A DNA stretch of 37,923 nucleotides from Planctomycetota bacterium. Lineage in GTDB: Bacteria; Planctomycetota; UBA8108; UBA1146. Numbering within the stretch: position 1 is the stretch's first letter; every line of letters begins with the position of its first letter. The stretch spans positions 1 to 37,923 of the forward strand of contig DQQH01000277.1 in the NCBI GenBank assembly GCA_015664425.1, in the 5' to 3' direction. The position numbers were made by a program, and so were the translations under genes. Positions 7,703-18,500 of the stretch are shown here, piece after piece. The notes under the pieces were generated by a model. That model was not told where the DNA came from. It did not search any database and saw only the letters and a program-made list of their open reading frames with translations.

Positions 7703-10174
7703 TTACCCCTTGTTCTCGCTGGTTGGGGGACTGTCCTCGCTGGTTGGGGGACTGTCCTCCTCGTTTGAGACCATCTCCATGCCGATGACCCGATCACCGG
7801 GCTTGACGTTGATCAAACGTATCCCCTGGGTATTTCGGCCGATAGCGCGAACGCCCTGGAGATTGATCCGGACCAACATTCCGTTGCTGGTCATCAGCAT
7901 CGCGTCCTGATCACCGGTAAATGGCCTCGAGGTCACAACCGGGCCATTTCTCTCTGTGGTTCGAATATCGATCAACCCCTTGCCCCCGCGTTTCTGGGGG
8001 CGATATTCCGAAAATAGGGTTCTTTTTCCAAAGCCCTTCTCGCATACGGTGAGCAGGGAGCCGTTTTCTTCGACAACGGCCATCCCGACCACCCGGTCAT
8101 CCTTGGCAAGGGCGATTCCGCGGACTCCGCGGGAATTTCTACCCATCTCGCGAACGTCCTTCTCGCTGAAACGGATCGTCTTTCCTCCTGCTGTCGAGAG
8201 GATCATTTCATCGTCCCCGTCGGTAAGAGCGACAGAGATCAAACCATCCTCTTCCTCGATCTTGATCGCGATGATCCCGTTGCGCTTGGGACGAGAGTAC
8301 GCGGACAAGCCGGTCTTCTTGACGATCCCCTTGCGCGTGGCGAACATCAGCATCCGGTCATCGAATTCCGCAACCTGGATCGTCTCCAGGATGCGCTCGC
8401 CCTTTTCGATGGAGACCAGCTGGACAACAGGGCGCCCCTTCGAGGTTCTTGCTGCATCGGGAAGCTCGTAGACCTTGAGCCAGTAGACCTTGCCACGATC
8501 GGAAAAGAGCAAAATGGTGTCGTGGGTGCTGGCAACGAAAAGACTCTTGATGAAGTCCCCCTCGTTGACCTTTCCGCCGGTGATCCCCTTGCCGCCTCTG
8601 CCCTGGCTTCGATAGCTCGAGAGGGGTGTACGCTTGATGTAGCCGCGGTGGCTGAGCGTGACGACCACTTGCTCCACTGTGATCAGGTCTGCCATGTTGA
8701 GGTCTTCTGCGGCCTCCTGAATCTCACTGCGTCGTTTCCCGGAAAAGCGATCCATCTGGTCGTGGATATCCTCGCGAATGATCTCGAGGACCAGGCCCTC
8801 TTCGGTCAGGACCTTGCGGTGGTACTCGATCTCTGTCTGCAGGACCCCGAGATCTTCCTGCAACTTGCGCCTCTCGAGGGCTGTCAATCGTCGAAGTTGC
8901 ATCCTCAGGATGTTCTCGGACTGGATTCGGGTGAGGGAAAACTCATCCATCAGTCCGGCTCTTGCCGTGTCCTCATCTTCGGAGCCCCGGATGATCTGGA
9001 TCACATGGTCGATGTGATCGCGAGCGATGATGAGCCCGCGCAGGATGTGTGCCTTGAGTTCTGCCTTCTCGAGGAGGTGAAGCGCACGGCGGCGGATCAC
9101 AATGCGACGATGGTCGCGATAGGAGATGAGCAATTCTCGCAGGCTGAGGGTGCGCGGGCGACCCTCCACCAGCGCGATCTGCTGGATCCCGAAACTGGTC
9201 TGGAGCGGGGTGTGCTTGTAGAGCTGATTGAGCACGACCTGGCTGGTTTCCCCTCGCTTCAGCTCGATGACGAGGCGGATCCCGGTACGGTCCGACTCGT
9301 CGCGAACATCGACAATCCCCGTGAGGCGTTCTTCCTTGACCCCGTTGGCGATGTCGGTAGCGAGTTTCGACTTCGACACCTGGTAGGGGATCTCGGTGAC
9401 GACAATCTGTTCCTTGTTCCCTCGTAACTCCTCGATCTTGGTGCGGGCGCGCAGGATCAGGATTCCTCGTCCCTTGGTGTAGGCGTCGTAAATTCCCTTG
9501 CGGCCACAGATAATCCCGCCGGTCGGGAAATCGGGACCAGGGATCTTTTCCATCAGCTCGCTGAGGCTGGCATCAGGCTTCTCGAGAATCAGCAGGAGGG
9601 CCTCGCAAACCTCTCTCAGGTTGTGAGTGGCAAAATTGGTCGACATCCCGACCGCAATCCCTGAGCCACCGTTAACGAGCAGGTTGGGAAAACGCGCCGG
9701 TAAAACCGTGGGTTCATCTCGAGTGTCATCATAGTTACGAATGTAGTCGACGGTCGACTTTTCGATGTCATCGAGCATCTCAACGGCAGCGGAGGTCATC
9801 CTTGCCTCGGTGTACCTCATCGCTGCAGGGGGGTCTCCATCGATCGAGCCGAAGTTCCCCTGGCCGTCGACCAGGGTCTCGCGCATGTTGAAGGGCTGGG
9901 CCATTCGGACAAGAGTTGGGTAGACGACACTCTCGCCGTGGGGATGGTAGTTGCCCGAGGTGTCACCCGCGATCTTGGCGCACTTCCTGTGCTTCGATCG
10001 GGGCCCCAGGTTGAGATCGTTCATCGCAACCAGAATGCGCCGCTGGGATGGCTTCAGGCCATCCCGCACGTCGGGCAGAGCGCGCTGTATGATCACGCTC
10101 ATCGCGTACGTGAGGTATGACCCCTTCATCTCCTCTTCGATGCTGAGGGTCTGAATTCGCGACTCTTCTGTCAT
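7703..10174 (-). CDS. gyrA: DNA gyrase subunit A
   Basis: The 823-residue protein is the breakage-reunion and DNA-wrapping subunit of gyrase. The catalytic tyrosine is Y121 in [11 protein letters not shown]; the quinolone-resistance region reads [11 protein letters not shown] (E81, S82, P86, matching E. coli 82, 83 and 87). The C-terminal six-bladed pinwheel carries a GyrA box as QGRGGKG, and a second similar loop QKRGGKG, supporting GyrA rather than ParC. The length is normal (E. coli 875). The last ~20 residues are an acidic tail [19 protein letters not shown] encoded by a 21-bp tandem duplication. The ATG has AGGA six bases upstream. It is the last gene of the gyrB-panB-panE-gyrA run, 63 bases after panE. 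The natural P86 is discussed in the findings. Confidence 0.97.
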   Translation of the reverse strand: MTEESRIQTLSIEEEMKGSYLTYAMSVIIQRALPDVRDGLKPSQRRILVAMNDLNLGPRSKHRKCAKIAGDTSGNYHPHGESVVYPTLVRMAQPFNMRETLVDGQGNFGSIDGDPPAAMRYTEARMTSAAVEMLDDIEKSTVDYIRNYDDTRDEPTVLPARFPNLLVNGGSGIAVGMSTNFATHNLREVCEALLLILEKPDASLSELMEKIPGPDFPTGGIICGRKGIYDAYTKGRGILILRARTKIEELRGNKEQIVVTEIPYQVSKSKLATDIANGVKEERLTGIVDVRDESDRTGIRLVIELKRGETSQVVLNQLYKHTPLQTSFGIQQIALVEGRPRTLSLRELLISYRDHRRIVIRRRALHLLEKAELKAHILRGLIIARDHIDHVIQIIRGSEDEDTARAGLMDEFSLTRIQSENILRMQLRRLTALERRKLQEDLGVLQTEIEYHRKVLTEEGLVLEIIREDIHDQMDRFSGKRRSEIQEAAEDLNMADLITVEQVVVTLSHRGYIKRTPLSSYRSQGRGGKGITGGKVNEGDFIKSLFVASTHDTILLFSDRGKVYWLKVYELPDAARTSKGRPVVQLVSIEKGERILETIQVAEFDDRMLMFATRKGIVKKTGLSAYSRPKRNGIIAIKIEEEDGLISVALTDGDDEMILSTAGGKTIRFSEKDVREMGRNSRGVRGIALAKDDRVVGMAVVEENGSLLTVCEKGFGKRTLFSEYRPQKRGGKGLIDIRTTERNGPVVTSRPFTGDQDAMLMTSNGMLVRINLQGVRAIGRNTQGIRLINVKPGDRVIGMEMVSNEEDSPPTSEDSPPTSENKG
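7716..7757. repeat. 21-bp perfect tandem repeat in the gyrA 3' end
   Basis: Two adjacent perfect copies of TCGCTGGTTGGGGGACTGTC+C (7716-7736 and 7737-7757) encode a doubled EDSPPTS heptapeptide in the acidic GyrA tail. Being 21 bases, copy-number change would preserve the frame, so the tail length could vary between strains. Confidence 0.9.
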
Positions 10175-10237
10175 GCTTCATCCTGTTCTGCGGCGGCCTC
10201 GACGGAAGCCCGATTGTCGGTCATCCGGGGGCGTTTC

Positions 10238-11185
10238 TCACGCCGAAGTTTCCTGTTCCCTGCGCCTCACCAGCGCGGCCAAAAGCCGGTTGGCGGGGGC
10301 CTCGATTCCGGCCTTCTCGGCGAGACGATCGACGGTCCCACACAGCGCTTCGATCTCGGTCGGCCGCCTCGCCTCCAGGTCCTGGAGCGTCGAGCAGCGG
10401 TTCTCCGCCGTTTCCCTACACAGATCCCGCAGGCGCCCCTGCCACCCATCAGCAGGCAGCAGCACACCTTCGGCGCCGGCGACCTCGGCCACCTCACAAG
10501 CCGCTGCTACCGCCATCTCGAAGGCACCCTGGGTGGGCAATTCGCCGTTGGGGACGCCCAGGAGCGCCGCCACCGGATTGAGCCCGGCGTTGAGGGCAGC
10601 CTTCATCCACACCAGAAGGCGTCCGTCGGGGTGCCCCTCCGTTGCGATCCCTGCCGCCGCCAGTCGCTCGGCGACGATGGCAGTGCGTCGGTCCCCCTCG
10701 GCTCCGCAGAGCAGCGGACCGAGGCGCAGCACTCCCTCGCCGTTGAGGGAAACCACCCCACTGGACCTGCGCCGCAGGCCATAGGTCAGTGTCCCGGCAA
10801 GGCACGCCTCTTCCGGCCAGACCCTGGCGGCAGCCTCGAGGTGCCCGAGGCCGTTGGCAAGGACCACCACGGTCCCGCCTTCCTCGATCCAGTCGACCCC
10901 CTGCTCGACGGCGTCGGTAACGTCCGAGGCCTTCGTGCACACCAGCAGGAGGTTTCCGACCCCCTCACGAGGGGGGCTCCCGGCACTCCCCATGACGACC
11001 CGCGCGCGGCACACCTCAGGAGCCCCCTGGGCCTCGCCACGAAGAACCACGAGGTCGAGGGCCTCCACGGGTTGCTGCTGGCGGGAGAGCAGAATCGGCG
11101 CCTCGCCGGCGGCAGCAAGAGTCGCTGCAAGCCAGCAACCCACCGAGCCCGGTCCCTGGACCACGATTGCCCCTTCGGTGCCCAA
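10238..11185 (-). CDS. panE: 2-dehydropantoate 2-reductase (ketopantoate reductase)
   Basis: PanE/ApbA reduces ketopantoate to pantoate with NADPH, the second step of pantothenate and coenzyme A synthesis. The track ORF is too long because its 5' part overlaps panB. The real start is very likely TTG 11185, placed one base after the panB stop and five bases after a GGAGG sequence, giving 315 residues, normal for the family. The dinucleotide site is GPGSVG (11-16). The catalytic lysine is K195 in WMKAALNAGLNP, with N199 and N203, followed by PNGEL. Near the C-terminus CSTLQDLEARRPTEIEAL supplies the conserved Ser and Glu of the substrate pocket. All key residues are present. It is adjacent to panB, the preceding enzyme in the pathway. 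Confidence 0.92.
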   Translation of the reverse strand: MGTEGAIVVQGPGSVGCWLAATLAAAGEAPILLSRQQQPVEALDLVVLRGEAQGAPEVCRARVVMGSAGSPPREGVGNLLLVCTKASDVTDAVEQGVDWIEEGGTVVVLANGLGHLEAAARVWPEEACLAGTLTYGLRRRSSGVVSLNGEGVLRLGPLLCGAEGDRRTAIVAERLAAAGIATEGHPDGRLLVWMKAALNAGLNPVAALLGVPNGELPTQGAFEMAVAAACEVAEVAGAEGVLLPADGWQGRLRDLCRETAENRCSTLQDLEARRPTEIEALCGTVDRLAEKAGIEAPANRLLAALVRRREQETSA

Positions 11186-11186
11186 C

Positions 11187-12074
11187 TCAGCCTCCGAAGT
11201 CTCGCTGCAACCGATCTTCCTGGGGCCCTCCCGGCAGCTCCTCGACGCTCTTTGGCGAAGAAAAACTCTCGGAAGCAGAAGGGAAATCGCCGCTGGAAAC
11301 ATCCTCACCGAAACGCCGGACCGCCTCGATGAGAGTCGACTCCATCTCCACGTAGCGGCGAACGAAGCGCGGCTGAAAATTGCCAGATAAGCCTGCCAGG
11401 TCGTGGAAGACCAGCACCTGGGCATCGCACGCCGCCCCGGCGCCAATTCCAATCGTCGGGATCCTGATCGTTTCGGTGATCCTTGCCGCAAGTTCGCCCG
11501 GGATGCACTCGAGAACAATCGCGAAGGCTCCCGCTTCCTCCAGTCGGCACGCATCGTCGAAGATCTCGGCAGCGGCGCCGGGATCGCTCCCCTGAACCCG
11601 GTAACCTCCGAGTTGGGTGGCGTTCTGTGGCGTCAGACCGAGATGTCCGACCACTGGAATCCCGGCACGAACGATCGCCTCGACCGTTCCTGCCCGTTCT
11701 CCTCCACCTTCGAGCTTGACCGCATCGACGGCACCCTCCTTGAGGAAGCGTCCAGCATTACGGACCGCTTCCTCTCTCGATACCTGGTAGGAAAGGAAGG
11801 GCATGTCGCCGACGATGAAACTCGTCGGTGCTCCCCGGCGAACGGCTCCACAGTGATGGAGCATCATTACCATCGTCACGGACACGGTGTCGGAATGCCC
11901 CAGGACCACGTTTCCAACCGAGTCCCCGACCAGGATCATCGGTACCTCGGCAGAAGCGAGTACCCGTGCGGTTGGTGCATCGTAGGCGGTCAAGCACGTC
12001 CACCGACGACCTTCCTCCTTGAAGCGCCGGAAATCAAAAATGCTTGGCTTGGTGGCTGTCGGCTCGGCTTCCAT
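11187..12074 (-). CDS. panB: 3-methyl-2-oxobutanoate hydroxymethyltransferase
   Basis: PanB adds a hydroxymethyl group from methylene-tetrahydrofolate to alpha-ketoisovalerate to make ketopantoate. The 295-residue protein has all family signatures: VGDSVGNVVLGH with metal ligand D51, VGDMPF with D90, VKLEGG with K120 and E122, GHLGLTPQ, catalytic E189 in VLECIP, and TIGIGAG. The C-terminal ~30 residues (SASESFSSPKSVEELPG and beyond) extend past the usual end and are polar, possibly disordered. The gene follows gyrB by 21 bases and panE follows directly; its last codons contain the panE ribosome-binding site, so the two are probably translationally linked. Placement of pan genes between gyrB and gyrA is unusual. 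Confidence 0.96.
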   Translation of the reverse strand: MEAEPTATKPSIFDFRRFKEEGRRWTCLTAYDAPTARVLASAEVPMILVGDSVGNVVLGHSDTVSVTMVMMLHHCGAVRRGAPTSFIVGDMPFLSYQVSREEAVRNAGRFLKEGAVDAVKLEGGGERAGTVEAIVRAGIPVVGHLGLTPQNATQLGGYRVQGSDPGAAAEIFDDACRLEEAGAFAIVLECIPGELAARITETIRIPTIGIGAGAACDAQVLVFHDLAGLSGNFQPRFVRRYVEMESTLIEAVRRFGEDVSSGDFPSASESFSSPKSVEELPGGPQEDRLQRDFGG

Positions 12075-12095
12075 CGGCTCCGGTTCCTTCCGCTC

Positions 12096-14947
<2,852 letters not shown>

Positions 14948-15048
14948 CCCCGGGCGACGGCGCTCCTTCTGTCTGGATGGCTCATCGCCAGGAAAACCCT
15001 TCTTCGGCGGGCCTCCGCTTCCTCCTCGGTGTTGTAGTATTTTCCCGC

Positions 15049-16194
15049 TCAGTCGCTCTTTCCATCCTGGATGACCAGCGGCATGACGATGTGCCGGTAA
15101 GCCATCTCGTTCTCAGGAATGGAGAAGAGCCCGGCGGTTCTCCGGTCACGGAATCCGCAACGGATTTTGTCGCTATCAACCGCCTTCAGGAGATCGATCA
15201 GATACCCCGGATTGAAGTGAATGACGAACTCATCTTCTTCGCCGTAACTTTTTTCAACTGCAATTTCGATCTGGGACTCCCCAACGTTGCTGGCGAAGGT
15301 CGAGAGCTGTAACGACTCGTTGGTAAATTCGAAGCGCACCGAGTTGGTCTCCTTGGTTGTCATCAACGCAGCCTGACGCAGTGCCGACAAGAGGTCTTCG
15401 ACCCTGGCGTCATAGGCCTGTTCAATGGTGTCAGGAATTGCCCGTTCGTACTCAGGAAAGCGCCCCTCGACCAGCCGACAGCTGAGAGAAACCCTCTCGG
15501 AGGAGTAAGTTATTTCATTCTGGTCGAGATGCAGTTCGACCTCGTCTTCGACTTCGCCAGCAAGAATCCGGTTGAGGAGATCAACCCCCTTGAGGGGAAG
15601 AATGTACTGGCCGTTGTTGATTGTTTTACGCTTTGATTCCTCGCCGGCGATCTGGCTCACAGCCATCCGCTTGCCATCGGTACTGACCATACGAATTCCA
15701 TCATCCCTGCAGTCAAAAAGAACGCTGTGCATCTGGAATCGCGTCGCGTCTCTTGCGGCTGCAACAGAAACCCTCTTCAGGCCCTGAAGCATCTCCTCCC
15801 GTGGCAGGGTCAGGGCCGGGCTGGGGGGCTTGAACTCAATCGCCGGAAATTCATCGGCGGGACCAGTGGGCACCTTGAAGTGTGACCGTCCCGCTTTTAT
15901 CGAAATATGTCCCTTGCCATCGTCGCTGAAGGTAATTTCTGGACTCTGGGTTTCCCGCAAGATCCCGTGAAGACGAGAACAGGGGATCACGACAACCCCC
16001 TCCTCTTCGACCATCACTTCATCAACCTGGGCGCTCAAACCGACCTCGAGATCGGTTCCTTCGATGCGCAAGCCGCTCTTGCTAGCGATCATTCGAACCG
16101 ATTGCAGCACCGGTCGAGTCGGGTTGCTGGGAACGACAGCGGAAACGAGGGTGATCGCATCGAGGAGTTCTCTCGAGTGGCATTGGATCTTCAC
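15049..16194 (-). CDS. dnaN: DNA polymerase III beta sliding clamp
   Basis: The 381-residue protein is the homodimeric ring clamp that tethers DNA polymerase III to DNA. It has the three-fold repeated clamp domains, with typical segments VPSNPTRPVLQSV, GTDLEVGL, FPAIEF, ATRFQMHSVLFD, MVSTDGKRMAV, VEGRFPEYERAIP and the C-terminal hydrophobic MPLVIQ that forms part of the pocket binding client peptides. Start is GTG 16194, with AGAGG five bases upstream. A strong promoter is visible about 100 bases upstream, inside the putative origin. The gene is followed at 102 bases by dciA. Length and motifs are normal. Confidence 0.97.
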   Translation of the reverse strand: MKIQCHSRELLDAITLVSAVVPSNPTRPVLQSVRMIASKSGLRIEGTDLEVGLSAQVDEVMVEEEGVVVIPCSRLHGILRETQSPEITFSDDGKGHISIKAGRSHFKVPTGPADEFPAIEFKPPSPALTLPREEMLQGLKRVSVAAARDATRFQMHSVLFDCRDDGIRMVSTDGKRMAVSQIAGEESKRKTINNGQYILPLKGVDLLNRILAGEVEDEVELHLDQNEITYSSERVSLSCRLVEGRFPEYERAIPDTIEQAYDARVEDLLSALRQAALMTTKETNSVRFEFTNESLQLSTFASNVGESQIEIAVEKSYGEEDEFVIHFNPGYLIDLLKAVDSDKIRCGFRDRRTAGLFSIPENEMAYRHIVMPLVIQDGKSD

Positions 16195-16299
16195 AAAAGC
16201 CTCTTTCAGCTGGCCAGAAACCTGGAGATGTGACGTGAGCAGGTCATGGCGGGGGTGGCTGCCCAGGCCCTTCGCTGACCGCCATGGTTGCGACAGCGT

Positions 16300-16328
16300 A
16301 TTCTAGGAGAGGGGGGCAGCCCGATCAA
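16300..16328 (-). promoter_or_regulatory. Predicted dnaN promoter
   Basis: Reading the minus strand, TTGATC (-35, 4/6 to consensus) is followed after exactly 17 bases by TAGAAT (-10, 5/6). Transcription would begin near 16293, giving a leader of about 100 bases before the dnaN GTG. The promoter lies within the putative origin, so transcription here could affect opening. Confidence 0.55.
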
Positions 16329-16445
16329 CCGGAAACGAGGTCTGGAACAACACTCTAACTTTATTCAAGAAATAGATTTATATCAGACCGTTGGCGGTCT
16401 CCGGGAGCCCTCGACCGGCCCCTCGGCCCCCCTCTTTTCCTCTTT

Positions 16446-16467
16446 GATGATGATAATTTTCATCATC
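16446..16467. repeat. GATGATGA/TCATCATC inverted repeat in the origin
   Basis: A perfect 8-base inverted repeat flanks TAATTT, followed on the plus strand by a second CATCATC tract to 16477. On the minus strand this reads as a run of GAT/GAC/GAA trinucleotides beginning about 14 bases downstream of the DnaA box at 16491-16499. Confidence 0.75.
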
Positions 16468-16490
16468 GTCATCATCGACCCTGTAGAAGT

Positions 16491-16499
16491 TGTGGAAAA
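16491..16499 (-). promoter_or_regulatory. DnaA box 1 (TTTTCCACA)
   Basis: TGTGGAAAA on the plus strand, i.e. TTTTCCACA on the minus strand, differs by one base from the classical TTATCCACA box. It shares an 11-base core TTGTGGAAAAC with box 2, 75 bases away. Confidence 0.7.
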
Positions 16500-16538
16500 C
16501 GACAAAGTTAAACACATAAGTGCTTTTATTCTCGTTGT

Positions 16539-16552
16539 TTAAGCGATGAGAA
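16539..16552 (+). repeat. Origin direct repeat, copy 1
   Basis: TTAAGCGATGAGAA; the second copy at 16668-16681 differs at one base (TTAAGCGATGGGAA). The two copies lie 129 bases apart, each within about 35 bases of a DnaA-box-like site. It could be a binding site for an origin regulator; no known protein is assigned. Confidence 0.6.
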
Positions 16553-16565
16553 ACGCCGGCAATCT

Positions 16566-16574
16566 TGTGGAAAA
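16566..16574 (-). promoter_or_regulatory. DnaA box 2 (TTTTCCACA)
   Basis: Identical to box 1 and in the same orientation, 75 bases further toward dnaA, which is close to seven helical turns. Confidence 0.7.
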
Positions 16575-16614
16575 CCTGTCGTGATGGAGGGGAGCCTTCG
16601 GTGCTGCCGCCAGG

Positions 16615-16636
16615 GTTGTCCCCAGATGGGGGCAAC
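16615..16636. other. Hairpin downstream of dnaA
   Basis: GTTGTCCCC and GGGGGCAAC pair over nine positions (one G-T) around a four-base loop AGAT. No T-run follows on the minus strand, so dnaA termination here would not be of the classical type. The left arm also forms a two-mismatch DnaA-box-like word TTGTCCCCA (16616-16624). Confidence 0.5.
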
Positions 16637-16667
16637 GCTGCTTGCTGGGGCGACAGTGGCTCCCCAC

Positions 16668-16681
16668 TTAAGCGATGGGAA
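16668..16681 (+). repeat. Origin direct repeat, copy 2
   Basis: TTAAGCGATGGGAA, 13 of 14 bases identical to copy 1 at 16539-16552. Confidence 0.6.
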
Positions 16682-16701
16682 TTGCACCGCCAAAGAGAGG
16701 G

Positions 16702-16710
16702 TTTTCCACT
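16702..16710 (+). promoter_or_regulatory. DnaA-box-like site 3 (TTTTCCACT)
   Basis: One mismatch to the local TTTTCCACA box, in the opposite orientation to boxes 1 and 2, just beyond the dnaA stop codon. Confidence 0.5.
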
Positions 16711-16718
16711 GACTTTCT

Positions 16719-18059
16719 TCACCGCCCGAGGAGCTGGTTCTCGATGCGCTCGATGCTTTTTCGCAGACCCGGATCAGCGACGACCTGTTTGCGAATCTTT
16801 TCTACCGAGTGCAGCACGGTGGTGTGATCACGGCCCCCGAAGTGGAGGCCGATCTCCCCGAGGGAGCTGCGCGTGTGTGTTCGCGCGAGGAACATACAGA
16901 CCTGTCTGGGGAGGACTACCGACCGGCTGCGACGTTTCGAGTGAAGCTCGGCCAGGGATACGCCGAACTCCTTCTCCACGGTTTTTTCGATGTGTACGAT
17001 GTTGATGCGCTGCGGCTCATCGCCAAGAAGATCGGACAGGGTGTGCTGGGCATTTTTGATGTCCAGAGGTAGGCCTTCGTGTTTGACCTGGCTGTCGAGA
17101 CGCAACACCGCCCCCTCGAGTTCGCGGACATTGTTGCACACCCTCTTCGCTACCAGTTCTGCCACGTCCAGAGGAATGTCGAGCCCTCGCCGCTTGCCCT
17201 TGCGAATGACGATGGCGACGCGGGTCTCGAGACAGGGGGGCTGAATTTGAACGACCAGCCCGAGGCGGAAACGGGAGACGAGTCGCTCTCCGAGCCCGGT
17301 GATTTCGTTCGGCTGTGAGTCAGATGTGAGAATGATCTGCTTCTGCAGGTTGTAGACGGCGTTGAAGGTGTGGAAAAACTCCTCCTGGGTGCGCTCCTTG
17401 TTGGCCAGAAAGTGTATGTCGTCGATCAACAGGGCATCCGCCTGCCGGTAGCGATCGCGGAACCGATCGACGTCGCTGTGGGCAAGTGCGGCGATGAACT
17501 CATTGGTGAAGCTGGCGCAGGAGACGTAGAGAATGTTCTCCATTCCCGCCTCGATCAGACGATGGGCAACTGCTTGCAGGAGATGGGTCTTGCCGAGCCC
17601 AACGGAGCCGTGAAGAAAGTAGGGGTTGTAGGCCACTCCGGGTTGTTCCGAGACGGAGAGGGCTGCGGCATGGGCGAGTTCGTTGGAGGGCCCGGTGATG
17701 AATTCTTCAAAGGTGTAATCCTGCTTGAGGGGGATCGGATCCGAGTTTGCCACCCGCGAGACGACCTGGGGCTTCAGTTCGGTCATCGCGGGCCTCAGGC
17801 TCTCGTCGATGATGAAGGTCACCTCGCCGGGGCTTTCACCGAGGACAGTGGAGATCGCATCCTCGACGAGGGCCAAATAGCGCTCCCTGAGATAATTGCG
17901 GTGGAAACGGCTCGGCACAGAGACCTCGGCGCCATCCGTCTTCTGCAGGAAGCGAACTCGTTCGAACCAACTCCCGAACTGATCGCTGCTGACACGCCCC
18001 TTGATCTCTTTCAGCACCCCATCGCTGAAACTGTCCGTCGTTGTCGAGGGAGGGGTCAT
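16719..18059 (-). CDS. dnaA: Chromosomal replication initiator DnaA
   Basis: DnaA binds DnaA boxes and melts the origin. The track start at 18149 is too early: ATG 18059 has a strong AGGAG five bases upstream and gives 446 residues, normal for the family. Domain I is residues 1-80 (helix with WFERVRF, the partner-binding surface). The AAA+ domain holds Walker A GSVGLGKT (151-158), Walker B LLIDD (210-214) and the arginine-finger region ERLVSRF (258-264). Domain IV carries the DNA-binding signature GRDHTTVLH (409-417) after a helix LPRQVCMFLARTHT. The linker (domain II) is short. The gene lies immediately beside the putative origin, transcribed toward it, as is typical of the dnaA-oriC-dnaN layout. 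Confidence 0.97.
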   Translation of the reverse strand: MTPPSTTTDSFSDGVLKEIKGRVSSDQFGSWFERVRFLQKTDGAEVSVPSRFHRNYLRERYLALVEDAISTVLGESPGEVTFIIDESLRPAMTELKPQVVSRVANSDPIPLKQDYTFEEFITGPSNELAHAAALSVSEQPGVAYNPYFLHGSVGLGKTHLLQAVAHRLIEAGMENILYVSCASFTNEFIAALAHSDVDRFRDRYRQADALLIDDIHFLANKERTQEEFFHTFNAVYNLQKQIILTSDSQPNEITGLGERLVSRFRLGLVVQIQPPCLETRVAIVIRKGKRRGLDIPLDVAELVAKRVCNNVRELEGAVLRLDSQVKHEGLPLDIKNAQHTLSDLLGDEPQRINIVHIEKTVEKEFGVSLAELHSKRRSRSVVLPRQVCMFLARTHTRSSLGEIGLHFGGRDHTTVLHSVEKIRKQVVADPGLRKSIERIENQLLGR

Positions 18060-18168
18060 CAAAACTCCTGTCGCGCATCGCTGGTCAACCAAAGGTGTCG
18101 CCCGTCGGCAGGAAGAGGTTCCGTCGATGGCACCGTTCCTGTCGGTCACAACGAGGAGAGAGGGAGCG

Positions 18169-18198
18169 ATCGTAACTGAGTGTGGCCCCTGTTCACAA
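18169..18198 (-). promoter_or_regulatory. Possible dnaA promoter
   Basis: On the minus strand TTGTGA (4/6) and TACGAT (4/6) are 18 bases apart, about 110 bases before the dnaA ATG. The match is only moderate. No DnaA box was found near it, so autoregulation by DnaA is not evident here. Confidence 0.3.
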
Positions 18199-18334
18199 GG
18201 GATCGCTCTAGGTCTTGCTCCTCCGCTCCAGCACCGCTAGGATTCCACGGTTCCGCCGGGAGCGACCAGTTCCGGCGTGACCCCCGGCGGCTGCGGCCAG
18301 CCGTTGTCGCGGGAGTTGCCACCGAAAAGGCTGC

Positions 18335-18424
<90 letters not shown>

Positions 18425-18436
18425 TGAAAATGAATG

Positions 18437-18472
18437 GAGGCGGCGCAACGCGCCGCCTCTTCTTCTTTATTC
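18437..18472 (+). terminator. Intrinsic terminator after tRNA-Ser
   Basis: A perfect 10-bp stem GAGGCGGCGC/GCGCCGCCTC with a three-base loop is followed by TTCTTCTTTATT. It lies 12 bases after the tRNA. On the other strand it sits downstream of the FabZ-like gene, followed by a short TCATTTTC, so it may act in both directions. Confidence 0.8.
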
Positions 18473-18500
18473 TTCGATGGTGAGCACCGAAACCCGGCAG

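Larger units (their letters stand above)
16195..16718. other. oriC: Putative chromosomal replication origin (oriC)
   Basis: This 524-bp non-coding interval lies between the dnaA stop and the dnaN start, the usual origin position in many bacteria. It contains two identical DnaA-box-like 9-mers TTTTCCACA (minus strand), one TTTTCCACT (plus strand), and a weaker TTGTCCCCA. An AT-rich stretch around 16348-16385 may be the unwinding element. There is a trinucleotide GAT/CAT tract beside the first box and a 14-base direct repeat TTAAGCGATG(A/G)GAA. Gene polarity flips around this region: genes leftward run left, most genes rightward run right. Origin assignment is inference from position, boxes and polarity. 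Confidence 0.8.

Noticed and set aside
10214-11332. 372-residue plus-strand ORF over panE
   Set aside because: No recognisable domain; panE on the other strand has all catalytic residues and a good ribosome-binding site.
16348-16385. Extra DnaA boxes in the AT-rich stretch
   Set aside because: No word within two mismatches of TTATCCACA or TTTTCCACA was found there; it is listed only as a possible unwinding element.
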